From an uncultured Eubacteriales bacterium (GTDB lineage: Bacteria; Bacillota; Clostridia; Peptostreptococcales; Anaerovoracaceae), in NCBI GenBank assembly GCA_900320285.1, contig ONRQ01000031.1, forward strand, positions 1 to 34,206: a stretch of 34,206 bases of DNA, given 5' to 3'. The notes beneath the pieces are model-generated. The model was not told where the DNA came from. It did not search any database and saw only the letters and a program-made list of their open reading frames with translations. A program made the translations under genes and the position numbers. Positions 1-7,506 of this stretch are shown here, piece after piece. Each line of letters starts with the position of its first letter. Positions within the stretch are counted from its first letter, which is position 1.

Positions 1-99
1 GCTCCGGCTTCATGCGAAAGGGTGCGGCAGATTCGAAATTTTTTTCGTCAATAGAAAAGCCTCGACCTTTCGATCGAGACTTTGTCTACAGTCTGAGAG
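1..99 (+). repeat. 99-bp inverted repeat, left copy (matches 34108-34206)
   Basis: Bases 1-99 are identical to the reverse complement of 34108-34206. Identity breaks at base 100 (A here, C in the other copy). The repeat holds a short inverted repeat CTCGA/TCGAG (61-65 and 74-78); read outward it is followed by GCTTTTCT, so it can act as a weak terminator for the outward-running symporter gene. Read inward it runs into a different, stronger hairpin. Because both copies extend exactly to the window edges, the true repeat is probably longer and dispersed in the genome. I do not recognise it as a known insertion sequence end. Confidence 0.95.
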
Positions 100-127
100 A
101 CTCGTTTGAAACGAGTCTCTTTTGCTT
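96..127 (+). terminator. intrinsic terminator at inner edge of left repeat
   Basis: A near-perfect hairpin (AGAGACTCG at 96-104, CGAGTCTCT at 112-120) is followed on the plus strand by TTTGCTTT. The T-tract lies on the inward-reading side, so it would stop transcription entering from the repeat. It could also reduce read-through from the symporter gene in the other direction. The first four stem bases belong to the shared repeat; the rest is specific to this copy. Confidence 0.65.
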
Positions 128-145
128 TATTGATTGGTTTACGGA

Positions 146-1573
146 TTACTTCCAGCAGTCTACCTTGTCGTCGCTGAGGCCGATGTTTGCAGCCTTGAAG
201 TGAGGTGCCTTGCCTTCCTTCTTCTGCTTTGTGTAATCGTCAAGAGCCTTGACAGCAACTCCGCCGAGGATAGCGATGGTAGGAATGTTGCATACTACCA
301 TGAGGCCCTGGAACATGTCAGCTGTATCCCATACAAGTCCTGCACTGGAGATAGATCCGAGGAATACGAGAGCGATAGCAATTATTCTGAAGATCATTAC
401 CTCGGTCTTTGACATGTCTCTCTTGAGGATGAATGCGAAGCAGCCTTCGCAGTATGAATAGTTACCGATCAGTGTGGTAAACGCAAACAGTGTCATCGAA
501 ACAGCAATGAAGATAGGTCCGAAACCGCCGAGTGCTGTGTGGAGGCATGTCTGTACATAACCTGCAGCATTGGCTCCGCCGTCTTCGAGAACGAAGTCAG
601 CAGGCTTAACGGACATTGTGGACAGGCACATGAATGCTGTTGCGGAGCAGATCAGCAGTGTGTCGATGAATACGGACAGTGTCTGAACGAGACCCTGCTT
701 TACCGGGTGAACTACGTCAGCCTTAGCAGCGGCGTTCGGAGCAGAACCCATACCAGCTTCGTTGGAGTAAAGACCTCTCTTGAGACCCCACATGATTACT
801 GATCCGGTGAATCCTCCGAATATTGCCTGGAAGTCGAATGCTGTGCTGAAGATCAGTCCGAACATTGCTCCGAAGTTCCTTGCGTTGAGTACGAGAACTA
901 CGAGGGAAATACCTACGTAGATGACTCCCATTACAGGAACGAGGAATCCGGTTACGTCTGTCAGCTTCTTTGCACCGCCAAGGATGGTAGCTGCAAAGAA
1001 TACAGCGAGGATAACGCCGATTACCATCGGAGTCGATTTTTCGTTATAGAAGCTGAAAGTAGCAAATGTCGACTGCAGGTTGTATGCAGCGAGCATGTTG
1101 TATCCAACGGCATATGTGAAGATGATCAGTACTGAGAAAACAACACCGAGCCATCTCTGACCAAGGGCGTTTTGCATGTAGTACGAAGGTCCGCCGTAAT
1201 ATGTGCCGTCATCAGCCTTTTTCTTATAGATCTGAGCAAGTGTGGACTCGATGAATGCGTTGGCACCACCGAAGATAGCTGTTATCCACATCCAGAAGAT
1301 TGCTCCCGGACCACCGAGGATGATAGCTGTACATACACCGATGATGTTTCCTGTACCTACACGGGAAGCTGTCGAAACCATCAGAGCTCCGAATGACGAG
1401 ATGCCCTTTTCATCAGCAGGTTTCTCGCTGACAACTTTGAACATCTCCTTGAACATACGGATCTGTACGCCTTTAGTTCTGATTGTGAAGTAGATACCTA
1501 CCGCAATCAGGAACAGAGGAACGATATAAGGCTTATACAGAATGTTGTTCATAAAACCTACAAAAGCACTCAT
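146..1573 (-). CDS. AGCS-family Na+/amino acid (alanine/glycine) symporter
   Basis: A 475-residue integral membrane protein of the alanine-or-glycine:cation symporter family (AlsT/DagA type), expected to import a small neutral amino acid with Na+ across the cytoplasmic membrane. The family signatures are visible: RVGTGNIIGV near residue 90, the loop GLYSNEAGMGSAP near residue 270, and about ten or more hydrophobic segments spread over the full length. The length is normal for the family. The start is supported by AAGGAG just upstream of ATG. It has its own candidate promoter (1671-1700), a leader hairpin and two palindromic operator-like sites upstream, so it is probably regulated separately from the operon that ends at 1744. 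Substrate (alanine, glycine or another residue) cannot be told from sequence. Confidence 0.93.
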   Translation of the reverse strand: MSAFVGFMNNILYKPYIVPLFLIAVGIYFTIRTKGVQIRMFKEMFKVVSEKPADEKGISSFGALMVSTASRVGTGNIIGVCTAIILGGPGAIFWMWITAIFGGANAFIESTLAQIYKKKADDGTYYGGPSYYMQNALGQRWLGVVFSVLIIFTYAVGYNMLAAYNLQSTFATFSFYNEKSTPMVIGVILAVFFAATILGGAKKLTDVTGFLVPVMGVIYVGISLVVLVLNARNFGAMFGLIFSTAFDFQAIFGGFTGSVIMWGLKRGLYSNEAGMGSAPNAAAKADVVHPVKQGLVQTLSVFIDTLLICSATAFMCLSTMSVKPADFVLEDGGANAAGYVQTCLHTALGGFGPIFIAVSMTLFAFTTLIGNYSYCEGCFAFILKRDMSKTEVMIFRIIAIALVFLGSISSAGLVWDTADMFQGLMVVCNIPTIAILGGVAVKALDDYTKQKKEGKAPHFKAANIGLSDDKVDCWK

Positions 1574-1633
1574 ATAAATTCTCCTTTTTTTGATTTACCC
1601 TTTAACTTTTGATAACAAGTTGAAAAAACGTAT

Positions 1634-1657
1634 AGCCGGCAGCGTATGATACCGGCT
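1634..1657 (-). terminator. leader hairpin upstream of symporter gene
   Basis: AGCCGG and CCGGCT pair across a 12-base loop. On the minus strand the stem is followed by ATACG and then a run of six T. It sits after the selenoprotein-like gene and downstream of the symporter promoter, so it may end the upstream operon, act as an attenuator in the symporter leader, or both. The five bases between stem and T-run weaken the call. Confidence 0.4.
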
Positions 1658-1670
1658 TTCATTTAGGTGT

Positions 1671-1700
1671 ATTTTATCAAAATAATCTGATGTTTGTCTA
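1671..1700 (-). promoter_or_regulatory. candidate promoter of the symporter gene
   Basis: On the minus strand TAGACA (1700-1695) and TAAAAT (1676-1671) are separated by 18 bases, close to a sigma-70/SigA promoter. It lies about 100 bp upstream of the symporter start codon. Confidence 0.45.
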
Positions 1701-1702
1701 TA

Positions 1703-1749
1703 TTGTGAACAAATTGTGATGAAAGATGTATAATTGTATACAATTATAC
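1703..1749. promoter_or_regulatory. paired palindromic operator-like sites (TTGTNNACAA)
   Basis: TTGTGAACAA at 1703-1712 and TTGTATACAA at 1734-1743 share the TTGTNNACAA pattern, and their centres are 31 bp apart, about three helical turns. The second site is the core of a perfect 22-bp palindrome (1728-1749) that overlaps the stop codon of the preceding minus-strand gene. The pattern resembles operators bound by GntR/FCD-type regulators, but this is inference. The sites lie just upstream of the symporter -35 hexamer. Confidence 0.5.
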
Positions 1750-2070
1750 CTGAAATGGCACTATGCAGCAGACAGGTGCCGGCTTTATGCCGTCGAGTTC
1801 AAACTTTTCGATCCATGGGTATTTCTCATATCTTATGACTGCATTCTCTTCCAGCAACACTCCGTGAACAGGCACATAAACAGTCCCTATCTGCGACTCT
1901 TCGCGAAAATAATCTTCGGCATACTCCGAACCATCCCCATCGGTAAAACTTACCGATACCTCCGCCTTGGAGGGGTCACATCACGTGCGGGCGTCATCTG
2001 TCAGCAGCACAATGTCTTTGTATCCGAGCATCGTCATATATGCAATTGCGTTATCGTTAAGTCTTATCAT
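1744..2070 (-). CDS. candidate small selenoprotein with in-frame UGA (Sec30)
   Basis: The minus-strand frame from ATG at 2070 to TAA at 1746-1744 gives a 108-residue protein if one in-frame TGA (1983-1981, codon 30) is read as selenocysteine. The first 29 residues end in LLTDDART. Then comes U-C-D-P, and reading continues coherently to residues such as VPVHGVLLEENA and a C-terminal IKPAPVCCIV. The start overlaps the stop of the preceding deacylase gene as ATGA, implying coupled translation. Immediately after the TGA are two nested hairpins, including an 8-bp stem with a GUU loop 31 bases downstream, in the range usually given for bacterial SECIS elements. The U-C pair and length recall the small CC/Se-motif (seleno)proteins of Firmicutes, tentatively. 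The alternative is a pseudogene with a nonsense mutation. No selA, selB or selC lies in the window to settle it. Confidence 0.65.
1939..1973 (-). promoter_or_regulatory. SECIS-like hairpins downstream of the in-frame UGA
   Basis: On the minus strand the TGA is followed by CCTCC/GGAGG (1973-1969 with 1963-1959, 5-base loop), then by ATCGGTAA/TTACCGAT (1957-1950 with 1946-1939) closing a three-base loop GTT. The loop starts 31 bases after the TGA and its first base is G, matching the recalled minimum for bacterial SECIS elements. Outer CCCC/GGGG (1975-1972 and 1938-1935) could extend the structure in an alternative fold. Confidence 0.55.
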
Positions 2071-2555
2071 AATTTTACGAAATGCAGTTCATTGCCGTGC
2101 TTCTTGATGAGCTTAACAACATCGCGCGTGTTGATGAATACGGTTGCCGTGTTATCACAAGGATGTATCCCCATCAGTTTGTTCTCGAAATCCTTGTCCA
2201 TATACACAACGACATCTTTGTCATCATTGGCGAGTACGCCGAAAGGTGTGACCGCACCGCGGATGAGTCCCATCTTGTCCATGAGGTCTTCCTCAGAAGC
2301 AAATGTAAGAGGACGGGTGTCCTGCGCCTTGCGGAACTCCTTGAGATTCACCTTCTTGTCTTCGAGGCATGTGATGAGGTAGTATTTGCGCTTTTTGTCA
2401 TCGCGCACGAAGAGGTTTTTTGCGATCTGCTCAGGATGAGGCAGGTTGCATTCCAGCATCTCATCAATCGTGTAGACGGGTTTGTGTTCGACTATCTCAA
2501 ACTTGATTTTGCTGTCATCAAGCAGCTTTACGATATCTTCTTTTGTAAGTGTCAT
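2067..2555 (-). CDS. YbaK/ProX-type aminoacyl-tRNA (prolyl) deacylase
   Basis: A 162-residue single-domain protein of the YbaK/ProRS-associated editing family (ProX, PrdX), expected to hydrolyse mischarged tRNA such as Ala-tRNA(Pro) in the cytoplasm. Family marks are the lysine-containing KNLFVRDDKKRKYYL near residue 46, the GAVTPFGVL segment near residue 100 and GIHPCDNTATVF near residue 129. The length matches stand-alone ProX proteins. The start is supported by GGGAG about eight bases upstream. It is the second gene of an operon: 17 bp after the HerA-like ATPase gene and overlapping the next gene by ATGA. In amino-acid-fermenting clostridia a homologue (PrdX) lies in the proline reductase operon; no proline reductase genes are seen here. 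Confidence 0.85.
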   Translation of the reverse strand: MTLTKEDIVKLLDDSKIKFEIVEHKPVYTIDEMLECNLPHPEQIAKNLFVRDDKKRKYYLITCLEDKKVNLKEFRKAQDTRPLTFASEEDLMDKMGLIRGAVTPFGVLANDDKDVVVYMDKDFENKLMGIHPCDNTATVFINTRDVVKLIKKHGNELHFVKL

Positions 2556-2572
2556 AGTCCGATCTCCCTTTT

Positions 2573-4279
2573 TTATTTTTTACCCGTTAGTGTTCCGAGA
2601 AGGTTGCGTCCGATCGCCGAGCCTATATTGCCTCCGATTGTGCGGCCTTTTTTGCCGAGTACCGCCTCACCTATCGTTTTGCCGATCTCTCTTCCGATAG
2701 TGCTTCCGGTAGATCTGATGACCTGACGGGTTCCGGACTTGCCCAGATAGCTGTCAGCAAGATCGCCTATCCTTGAGCCGCTTTCTTCTTCTGCCTTTGC
2801 CGCAGGCTGTACCTTTGGCTGCTTCACAGGCTGCTGAGGCTCCTCGTAGTCTATGGTAATGCCTTCATCGGCCGCGGTCTGTGCCGCAGGCTCAGCGGCA
2901 GGTATGCCTGAGGTATTGCCGTATACCTGCCCGTCAGGCGCGGTAATGGACCCGGCGCCTGACGCCGCGGCCGCACCCGGTAAACGTCCCGTGATCACCT
3001 CGTATGCCGAAACATTATCCACCATCGTGAGATATTTATTGTTGAGCGGCGAGTAATCCACCGCATTCCTTCTCTCCTCTTCCGTAATAGCCCCCATACG
3101 GCTTTCCGGAGGAAGTATGAAAGCGTACTCCGCAACTGAAGGCGCGCCCTTCTCATCGAGCATCGAAACTACGGCCTCGCCCGTACCGAGGCTCTGCATG
3201 AGTTCCTTTGTATTGAATTCAGGATTTTCCCGGAAGGCATCAGCTGCGGCATCCAGAGACCTCCTCTCGGCCGGTGTATAGGCATGCAGTCCATGTTCGA
3301 TCTTATTTCCGAGCTGTGACATTACCGATCCCGGAATATCACCCGGGCTCTGCGTTACGAAGAAAATCGATACTCCCTTCGATCTGATCAGCTTCACTAC
3401 CTGCTCGATCTTCTCAAGAAGGCTCTTAGATGCATTCTTGAACAGCAGATGTGCTTCATCGAAGAAGAATACCATCTTAGGTTTCTCCGGGTCACCTACT
3501 TCCGGCAGTACCTCAAACAGCTCCGAAAGCAGATACAGCATGAATGCCGAATACAGCCTCGGCTTGTTGATCAGCGTCTCCGCGTCAAGGATATTGACGA
3601 TACCCCTCCCATCAGGTGCAGTCAGGAAAAGATCCCTGATATCTATTGCAGGCTCGCCGAAGAAAATATCTGCTCCCTCGGATTCGAGCGCAACTATAGC
3701 TCTGATTATCGCAGAGGCAGACTGCTGAGGAATCAGACCGTAATCCATCTTGAACTCACTGGAATGATCTGCGCAGTACTGCAGTGTAGCCTTCATGTCT
3801 TTTGTATCTGTTAGTATCAGTCCGAGATCGTCAGCGATCTTGAAGATGACCTGCATCAGTTCTGTCTGAGTGTCGTTGAGATCGAGCACCTGGCTGAAGA
3901 GCAGCGGCCCCATCTCAGAAACAGTCGTGCGCAAAGGCGTACCGTTCTGTGCATAAATGTCAAATATGGACACCGGGAATCCGCGATAACTGAAAGTGTC
4001 CCTTATTTCGAAACGGTCCAGCCTCTTCTGCATGCTTTCGCTGTCTGTTCCCGGAACAGCTATACCTGCCATGTCCCCCTTTACATCGGACATGAATACA
4101 GGCACTCCGATCTGTGAAAAACTCTCGGCAAGCACCTTGAGCGTGACCGATTTTCCCGTACCTGTAGCACCGCAGATAAATCCATGCCTGTTGGCTTTAT
4201 CCGGCCTCATGCAGATCTTGTCGCTGAGCGTTTCGCCATCGCCCTTTCTGGCGAAATAAATCAAACCGTTGTCTACCAT
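2573..4279 (-). CDS. HerA-like ATPase, DUF853/YjgR family
   Basis: A 568-residue P-loop ATPase of the DUF853 (YjgR) branch of the HerA/FtsK superfamily. Walker A is GATGTGKS (residues 37-44) and Walker B is FFFDEAHLLF (residues 271-280), followed by a sensor-like FFVTQSPGDIP segment. After about residue 430 the protein becomes alanine/proline-rich and low in complexity, ending in a glycine-rich tail with repeated IG motifs (about residues 520-565), as in YjgR. The molecular role of the family is not established; nucleic-acid translocation is inferred from HerA. The start is supported by AAGGAG upstream. It is the first gene of the operon with the deacylase and the selenoprotein candidate, and is read from an extended -10 promoter at about 4413-4421. 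Confidence 0.85.
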   Translation of the reverse strand: MVDNGLIYFARKGDGETLSDKICMRPDKANRHGFICGATGTGKSVTLKVLAESFSQIGVPVFMSDVKGDMAGIAVPGTDSESMQKRLDRFEIRDTFSYRGFPVSIFDIYAQNGTPLRTTVSEMGPLLFSQVLDLNDTQTELMQVIFKIADDLGLILTDTKDMKATLQYCADHSSEFKMDYGLIPQQSASAIIRAIVALESEGADIFFGEPAIDIRDLFLTAPDGRGIVNILDAETLINKPRLYSAFMLYLLSELFEVLPEVGDPEKPKMVFFFDEAHLLFKNASKSLLEKIEQVVKLIRSKGVSIFFVTQSPGDIPGSVMSQLGNKIEHGLHAYTPAERRSLDAAADAFRENPEFNTKELMQSLGTGEAVVSMLDEKGAPSVAEYAFILPPESRMGAITEEERRNAVDYSPLNNKYLTMVDNVSAYEVITGRLPGAAAASGAGSITAPDGQVYGNTSGIPAAEPAAQTAADEGITIDYEEPQQPVKQPKVQPAAKAEEESGSRIGDLADSYLGKSGTRQVIRSTGSTIGREIGKTIGEAVLGKKGRTIGGNIGSAIGRNLLGTLTGKK

Positions 4280-4366
4280 TTTTGTCTCCTTTGAATGAGG
4301 ATCTTATCTCTAGCCGTTTAATTCTAATGAAATAGTTTTATCGGAGGAGCACAGCCTCCGGAGATC

Positions 4367-4415
4367 AATAGTTTCATCCTTATGACACAAAGCTGTTATT
4401 ATCGATGAAACTATT
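4367..4415. promoter_or_regulatory. 12-bp inverted repeat overlapping the HerA-like operon promoter
   Basis: AATAGTTTCATC (4367-4378) and GATGAAACTATT (4404-4415) form a perfect inverted repeat with centres 37 bp apart. The right arm overlaps the extended -10 element, so it fits an operator better than an RNA hairpin. A weaker related sequence, AATGAAATAGTT, occurs at 4326-4337, and a separate GGAGG/CCTCC hairpin lies at about 4342-4359 in the leader. Confidence 0.45.
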
Positions 4416-4421
4416 ATAGCA
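4413..4421 (-). promoter_or_regulatory. extended -10 promoter of the HerA-like operon
   Basis: The minus strand reads TGCTATAAT at 4421-4413, a perfect extended -10 element, about 135 bp upstream of the HerA-like start codon. No good -35 hexamer is visible, as is common for extended -10 promoters. Confidence 0.5.
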
Positions 4422-4436
4422 TGCCATGCACTTTAT

Positions 4437-4502
4437 TTGCTCCTGAGATTGGTATATCATAATAGAGTATTTTCAGTACTGACGGAGACTTGTAATCGTC
4501 AG
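4437..4502 (+). promoter_or_regulatory. weak promoter and leader hairpin of the M16 peptidase gene
   Basis: TTGCTC (4437-4442) and TAATAG (4460-4465) are 17 bases apart on the plus strand, a poor but possible promoter. A small leader hairpin CTGACG/CGTCAG (4479-4484 and 4497-4502) follows, before the CGGAG ribosome binding site at about 4515. Confidence 0.3.
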
Positions 4503-4527
4503 AATCTATACTACCGGAGAATAACTA

Positions 4528-7428
4528 ATGAATGTAAATGACAGGCTTCACGGATTCACCGTGACCAGTATACGCGAAATAAAAGAGATTGGCGGCAGAC
4601 TTATCGAGATGAAGCACGACGTTACCGGAGCCAGACTCGTATGGGCTGATAACGGCGACGAAAACAAGCTTTTTTCAGTCGGATTCAGGACTCTTCCGGA
4701 GAACAGCACCGGAGTGTTTCACATACTCGAGCACTCAGTTCTTTGTGGCTCGGATAAGTATCCGGTCAAGGAGCCGTTTGTTGAGCTCCTTAAAACTTCG
4801 ATGAACACTTTTCTCAACGCGATGACGTTCCCTGATAAAACTGTATATCCGGTTTCGAGCAGGATAAGCCAGGATTATCTCAATCTGATGGACGTTTATC
4901 TCGACTGTGTCTTTAAGCCTAATGTAATCAAGGATCCTAACATCTTCTACCAGGAAGGATGGCATATAGATACTGCAGGCGATGAGCCTGCCTACAAGGG
5001 AGTTGTATTCAATGAAATGAAGGGCGCAATGTCCGAAGTCGATTCGGTTGCCGATGAAGCTATGACCGCGCTCCTCTTTCCTGACAGCTGCTACGGTTTC
5101 AACTCAGGCGGAGATCCTGAAGTCATTCCGGATCTCACATATGAGTCTTTTGTTGAGCAGTATAAAAGGTATTATCACCCTTCAAATTCATATTTTTATC
5201 TCGACGGTGACATCCCTCTTGAAGAAACTCTTACCAAGATTGAGGAATATCTCGCGGATTTTGACAGGCTCGACGATATACCTAAGCTCGCTTTACAGGC
5301 ACCGGTCAGGGCTGACAAAACCATCAGTTATGCCGCGGGCAGTGAAGACGACAAGCCTCTCATATGCTTCGGAAAAATCATAAGCAGCTGGGAAGACAGA
5401 GATAAGATGCTGGCGCTGAGCATCATTCTGGAGCAGATAGCAGATTCCAACGAATCGCCTCTCAAGCGTGCCGTGCTTTCTTCGGGACTCGCCGAGGATA
5501 TGGAGATCTACATTTCTGACGGTATTGCACAGCCATATCTCATGATGCTGTTCCGCGGAATAAGCTCCGGGGAAAATGAAAAGCCTGACGCCGCTGCACT
5601 GGAAGGCATAGCGAAACGCCTGATCACTATCGTTGAAGAAACGGTAAACAAGATAACTGAGGATGGCTTCTCAAAGAGGGATCTCGAAGCCTCGGTGAAT
5701 CAGACAGACTTCAGATTCAGGCAGTATCCTGAGCCACAGGCCCTTTACAGAATGATCTCCGCATACTCATCATGGCTCTACGGCGGAGATCCGGCAATGT
5801 ATCTCACAACGGATTCCTCAATCGCCAGAGTACGTTCAATGATCGATAAGGGTGAGATGGAGAAACTGACCAGAGAGCTACTGGCAGATACATCAATGCT
5901 TTCGACACTCATCCTGATTCCTGACAGCGGTTATGCCGAAAAGAAGGCTGCTGAAGAAGCAGCACGTGTAAAGGCGGCAGTCGAATCACTTGACGGACCG
6001 GGCAGAGAGAAACTTGAAGAACTCAACAGCAAACTGCTTGAGTGGCAGCAGACCGACGACAGCGAAGAGGCACTTGCAACCATACCTCAGCTCGATATCG
6101 CGGATATCGATCCTATGCCTAAGCTCATTCCTACTGAAGAAATCAACGTTTGCGGTGCAAAGGTCCTTTACCATCAGCTGCCATCCAACGGGATAGTTCA
6201 TATCAACGCTTACTTCCCTGTGACACAGCTGTCACTGTCGGAACTTCCTGCAGCTGCGCTCATAACGGAATTTTTCAAGGATCTTCCGACAGAAAAATTC
6301 GAAGTACTCACACTTCAGAACGAGATCCGCATGTATATCGGCGGCATCTCATTCGGGCTTGACATACTTGCAAAGGATAATGATTACGAAGAATGTACAC
6401 CTTGTATAAGGGTCAGGGCATCCGTACTTGCGGATAAACTGCCTGATGCCGAAGCTCTTATCGCTGAGATCCTTACAGGCACAAAGTTCGGCGACAGAAC
6501 TATGATGCGCGAGCTTATCACTCAGATTGATGAGGATTCCAAGCGTACAGCCATGGCCAACGGCCACCGTCTCGGACTGTTTGAAGCCAGATCGCACTGG
6601 TCAGCCAGAGATGCGGCTGCTGAAGCAGTAAATGGATATAGCTTCTTGCAGTATATGCACGGTCTGACCTCTGCCTCGGATGATGAACTCGACGCATTCA
6701 CATCATTTGCGGAGGAAGTAATCAGCAAAAGCATCTGCAGACAGAACGCCATCATCGGTGTAACAGCTGACAGTCTTCCGGACCTTTCAGGATTCCTCAA
6801 CATGCTCCCTGACGGAAACTCACTGCCTGAGAAAGTCCATTATGAGTCAGCACTGCCGCGCCGCATGGGTATCGAAATACCAGCTGCAGTCTCATTCGCC
6901 GTCACATCGTATGATATGAAGCGTGACGGACATAGAATGAGCGGAAACTACCAGGTGGCAGCAAACATCATTTCTCTATCCCACCTCTGGAACAGCATCA
7001 GAGTGCAAGGCGGTGCATATGGGGCTTCGATGTCCGCAGGCAGAACGGGCAGCATCTTCTGTCACACATACAGAGATCCGAGCCCGGGACGCTCACTAGG
7101 TATTTTCAAAACTATTTCAGACTTCCTCACCGGTTTCGCAGCGGATGATAGTCTGGATATAGATGGATTCATCATATCTACCATCGCTTCAACAGAGCCT
7201 CTTCTCTCACCGGCAGCAAAAGGCAGATCAGCAGATGACTTCTATCTGTCAGGCTTTACAGATGAAGACAGAATAAAGATCCGCAGGGAGATCCTCAATA
7301 CAAAAGCCGGCGATCTTGCCGGTCTGAGCAATGTTCTTAAAGACATGGCTGAAAAAGGTACTGTTTGTGTCGTAGGTCCTAAGGCGGCTCTTGAAGCCTG
7401 TGAGGATCTGGAAGTATTTACATTATAG
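4528..7428 (+). CDS. M16 family zinc metallopeptidase, presequence-protease (PreP) type
   Basis: A 966-residue protein of the M16C/PreP (insulinase superfamily) group, which degrades peptides inside a closed clamshell. The inverted zinc motif is HILEH (His65, Glu68, His69), with the third ligand probably Glu163 in VVFNEMKGAMSE. Two homologous halves are expected; the C-terminal half keeps the substrate-closing region with GGAYGASMS near residue 832. There is no signal peptide, so it should act in the cytoplasm as an oligopeptidase. The length agrees with PreP proteins (about 950-1000 residues). The start is supported by CGGAG eight bases upstream. It is a single-gene plus-strand unit between a divergent operon and a strong terminator. 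Confidence 0.92.
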   Translation: MNVNDRLHGFTVTSIREIKEIGGRLIEMKHDVTGARLVWADNGDENKLFSVGFRTLPENSTGVFHILEHSVLCGSDKYPVKEPFVELLKTSMNTFLNAMTFPDKTVYPVSSRISQDYLNLMDVYLDCVFKPNVIKDPNIFYQEGWHIDTAGDEPAYKGVVFNEMKGAMSEVDSVADEAMTALLFPDSCYGFNSGGDPEVIPDLTYESFVEQYKRYYHPSNSYFYLDGDIPLEETLTKIEEYLADFDRLDDIPKLALQAPVRADKTISYAAGSEDDKPLICFGKIISSWEDRDKMLALSIILEQIADSNESPLKRAVLSSGLAEDMEIYISDGIAQPYLMMLFRGISSGENEKPDAAALEGIAKRLITIVEETVNKITEDGFSKRDLEASVNQTDFRFRQYPEPQALYRMISAYSSWLYGGDPAMYLTTDSSIARVRSMIDKGEMEKLTRELLADTSMLSTLILIPDSGYAEKKAAEEAARVKAAVESLDGPGREKLEELNSKLLEWQQTDDSEEALATIPQLDIADIDPMPKLIPTEEINVCGAKVLYHQLPSNGIVHINAYFPVTQLSLSELPAAALITEFFKDLPTEKFEVLTLQNEIRMYIGGISFGLDILAKDNDYEECTPCIRVRASVLADKLPDAEALIAEILTGTKFGDRTMMRELITQIDEDSKRTAMANGHRLGLFEARSHWSARDAAAEAVNGYSFLQYMHGLTSASDDELDAFTSFAEEVISKSICRQNAIIGVTADSLPDLSGFLNMLPDGNSLPEKVHYESALPRRMGIEIPAAVSFAVTSYDMKRDGHRMSGNYQVAANIISLSHLWNSIRVQGGAYGASMSAGRTGSIFCHTYRDPSPGRSLGIFKTISDFLTGFAADDSLDIDGFIISTIASTEPLLSPAAKGRSADDFYLSGFTDEDRIKIRREILNTKAGDLAGLSNVLKDMAEKGTVCVVGPKAALEACEDLEVFTL

Positions 7429-7435
7429 TCAGTTT

Positions 7436-7465
7436 AAAGGGGGCTGCTATTGACAGCCCCCTTTT
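7436..7465. terminator. bidirectional intrinsic terminator
   Basis: A hairpin of GGGGGCTG with CAGCCCCC is flanked by AAA on the left and TTTT on the right. It lies just after the peptidase stop codon and downstream of the converging transglutaminase-like gene, so it can serve both strands. Confidence 0.9.
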
Positions 7466-7506
7466 GTAATAAATAATTTTCAGATGTGTTTCCTGCCCGG
7501 AAGTTT

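Noticed and set aside
12-203. 63-residue plus-strand frame starting in the left repeat
   Set aside because: It crosses the repeat, a terminator hairpin and the 3' end of the symporter gene, and has no ribosome site or recognisable domain.
1726-2382. 218-residue plus-strand frame opposite the deacylase and selenoprotein candidate
   Set aside because: Cysteine- and leucine-rich shadow translation with no ribosome site; the minus strand carries recognisable proteins here.
2067-2555. Proline reductase context suggested by the PrdX-like deacylase and nearby selenoprotein
   Set aside because: The 108-residue protein does not resemble PrdB, and no prdA or other prd gene is present.
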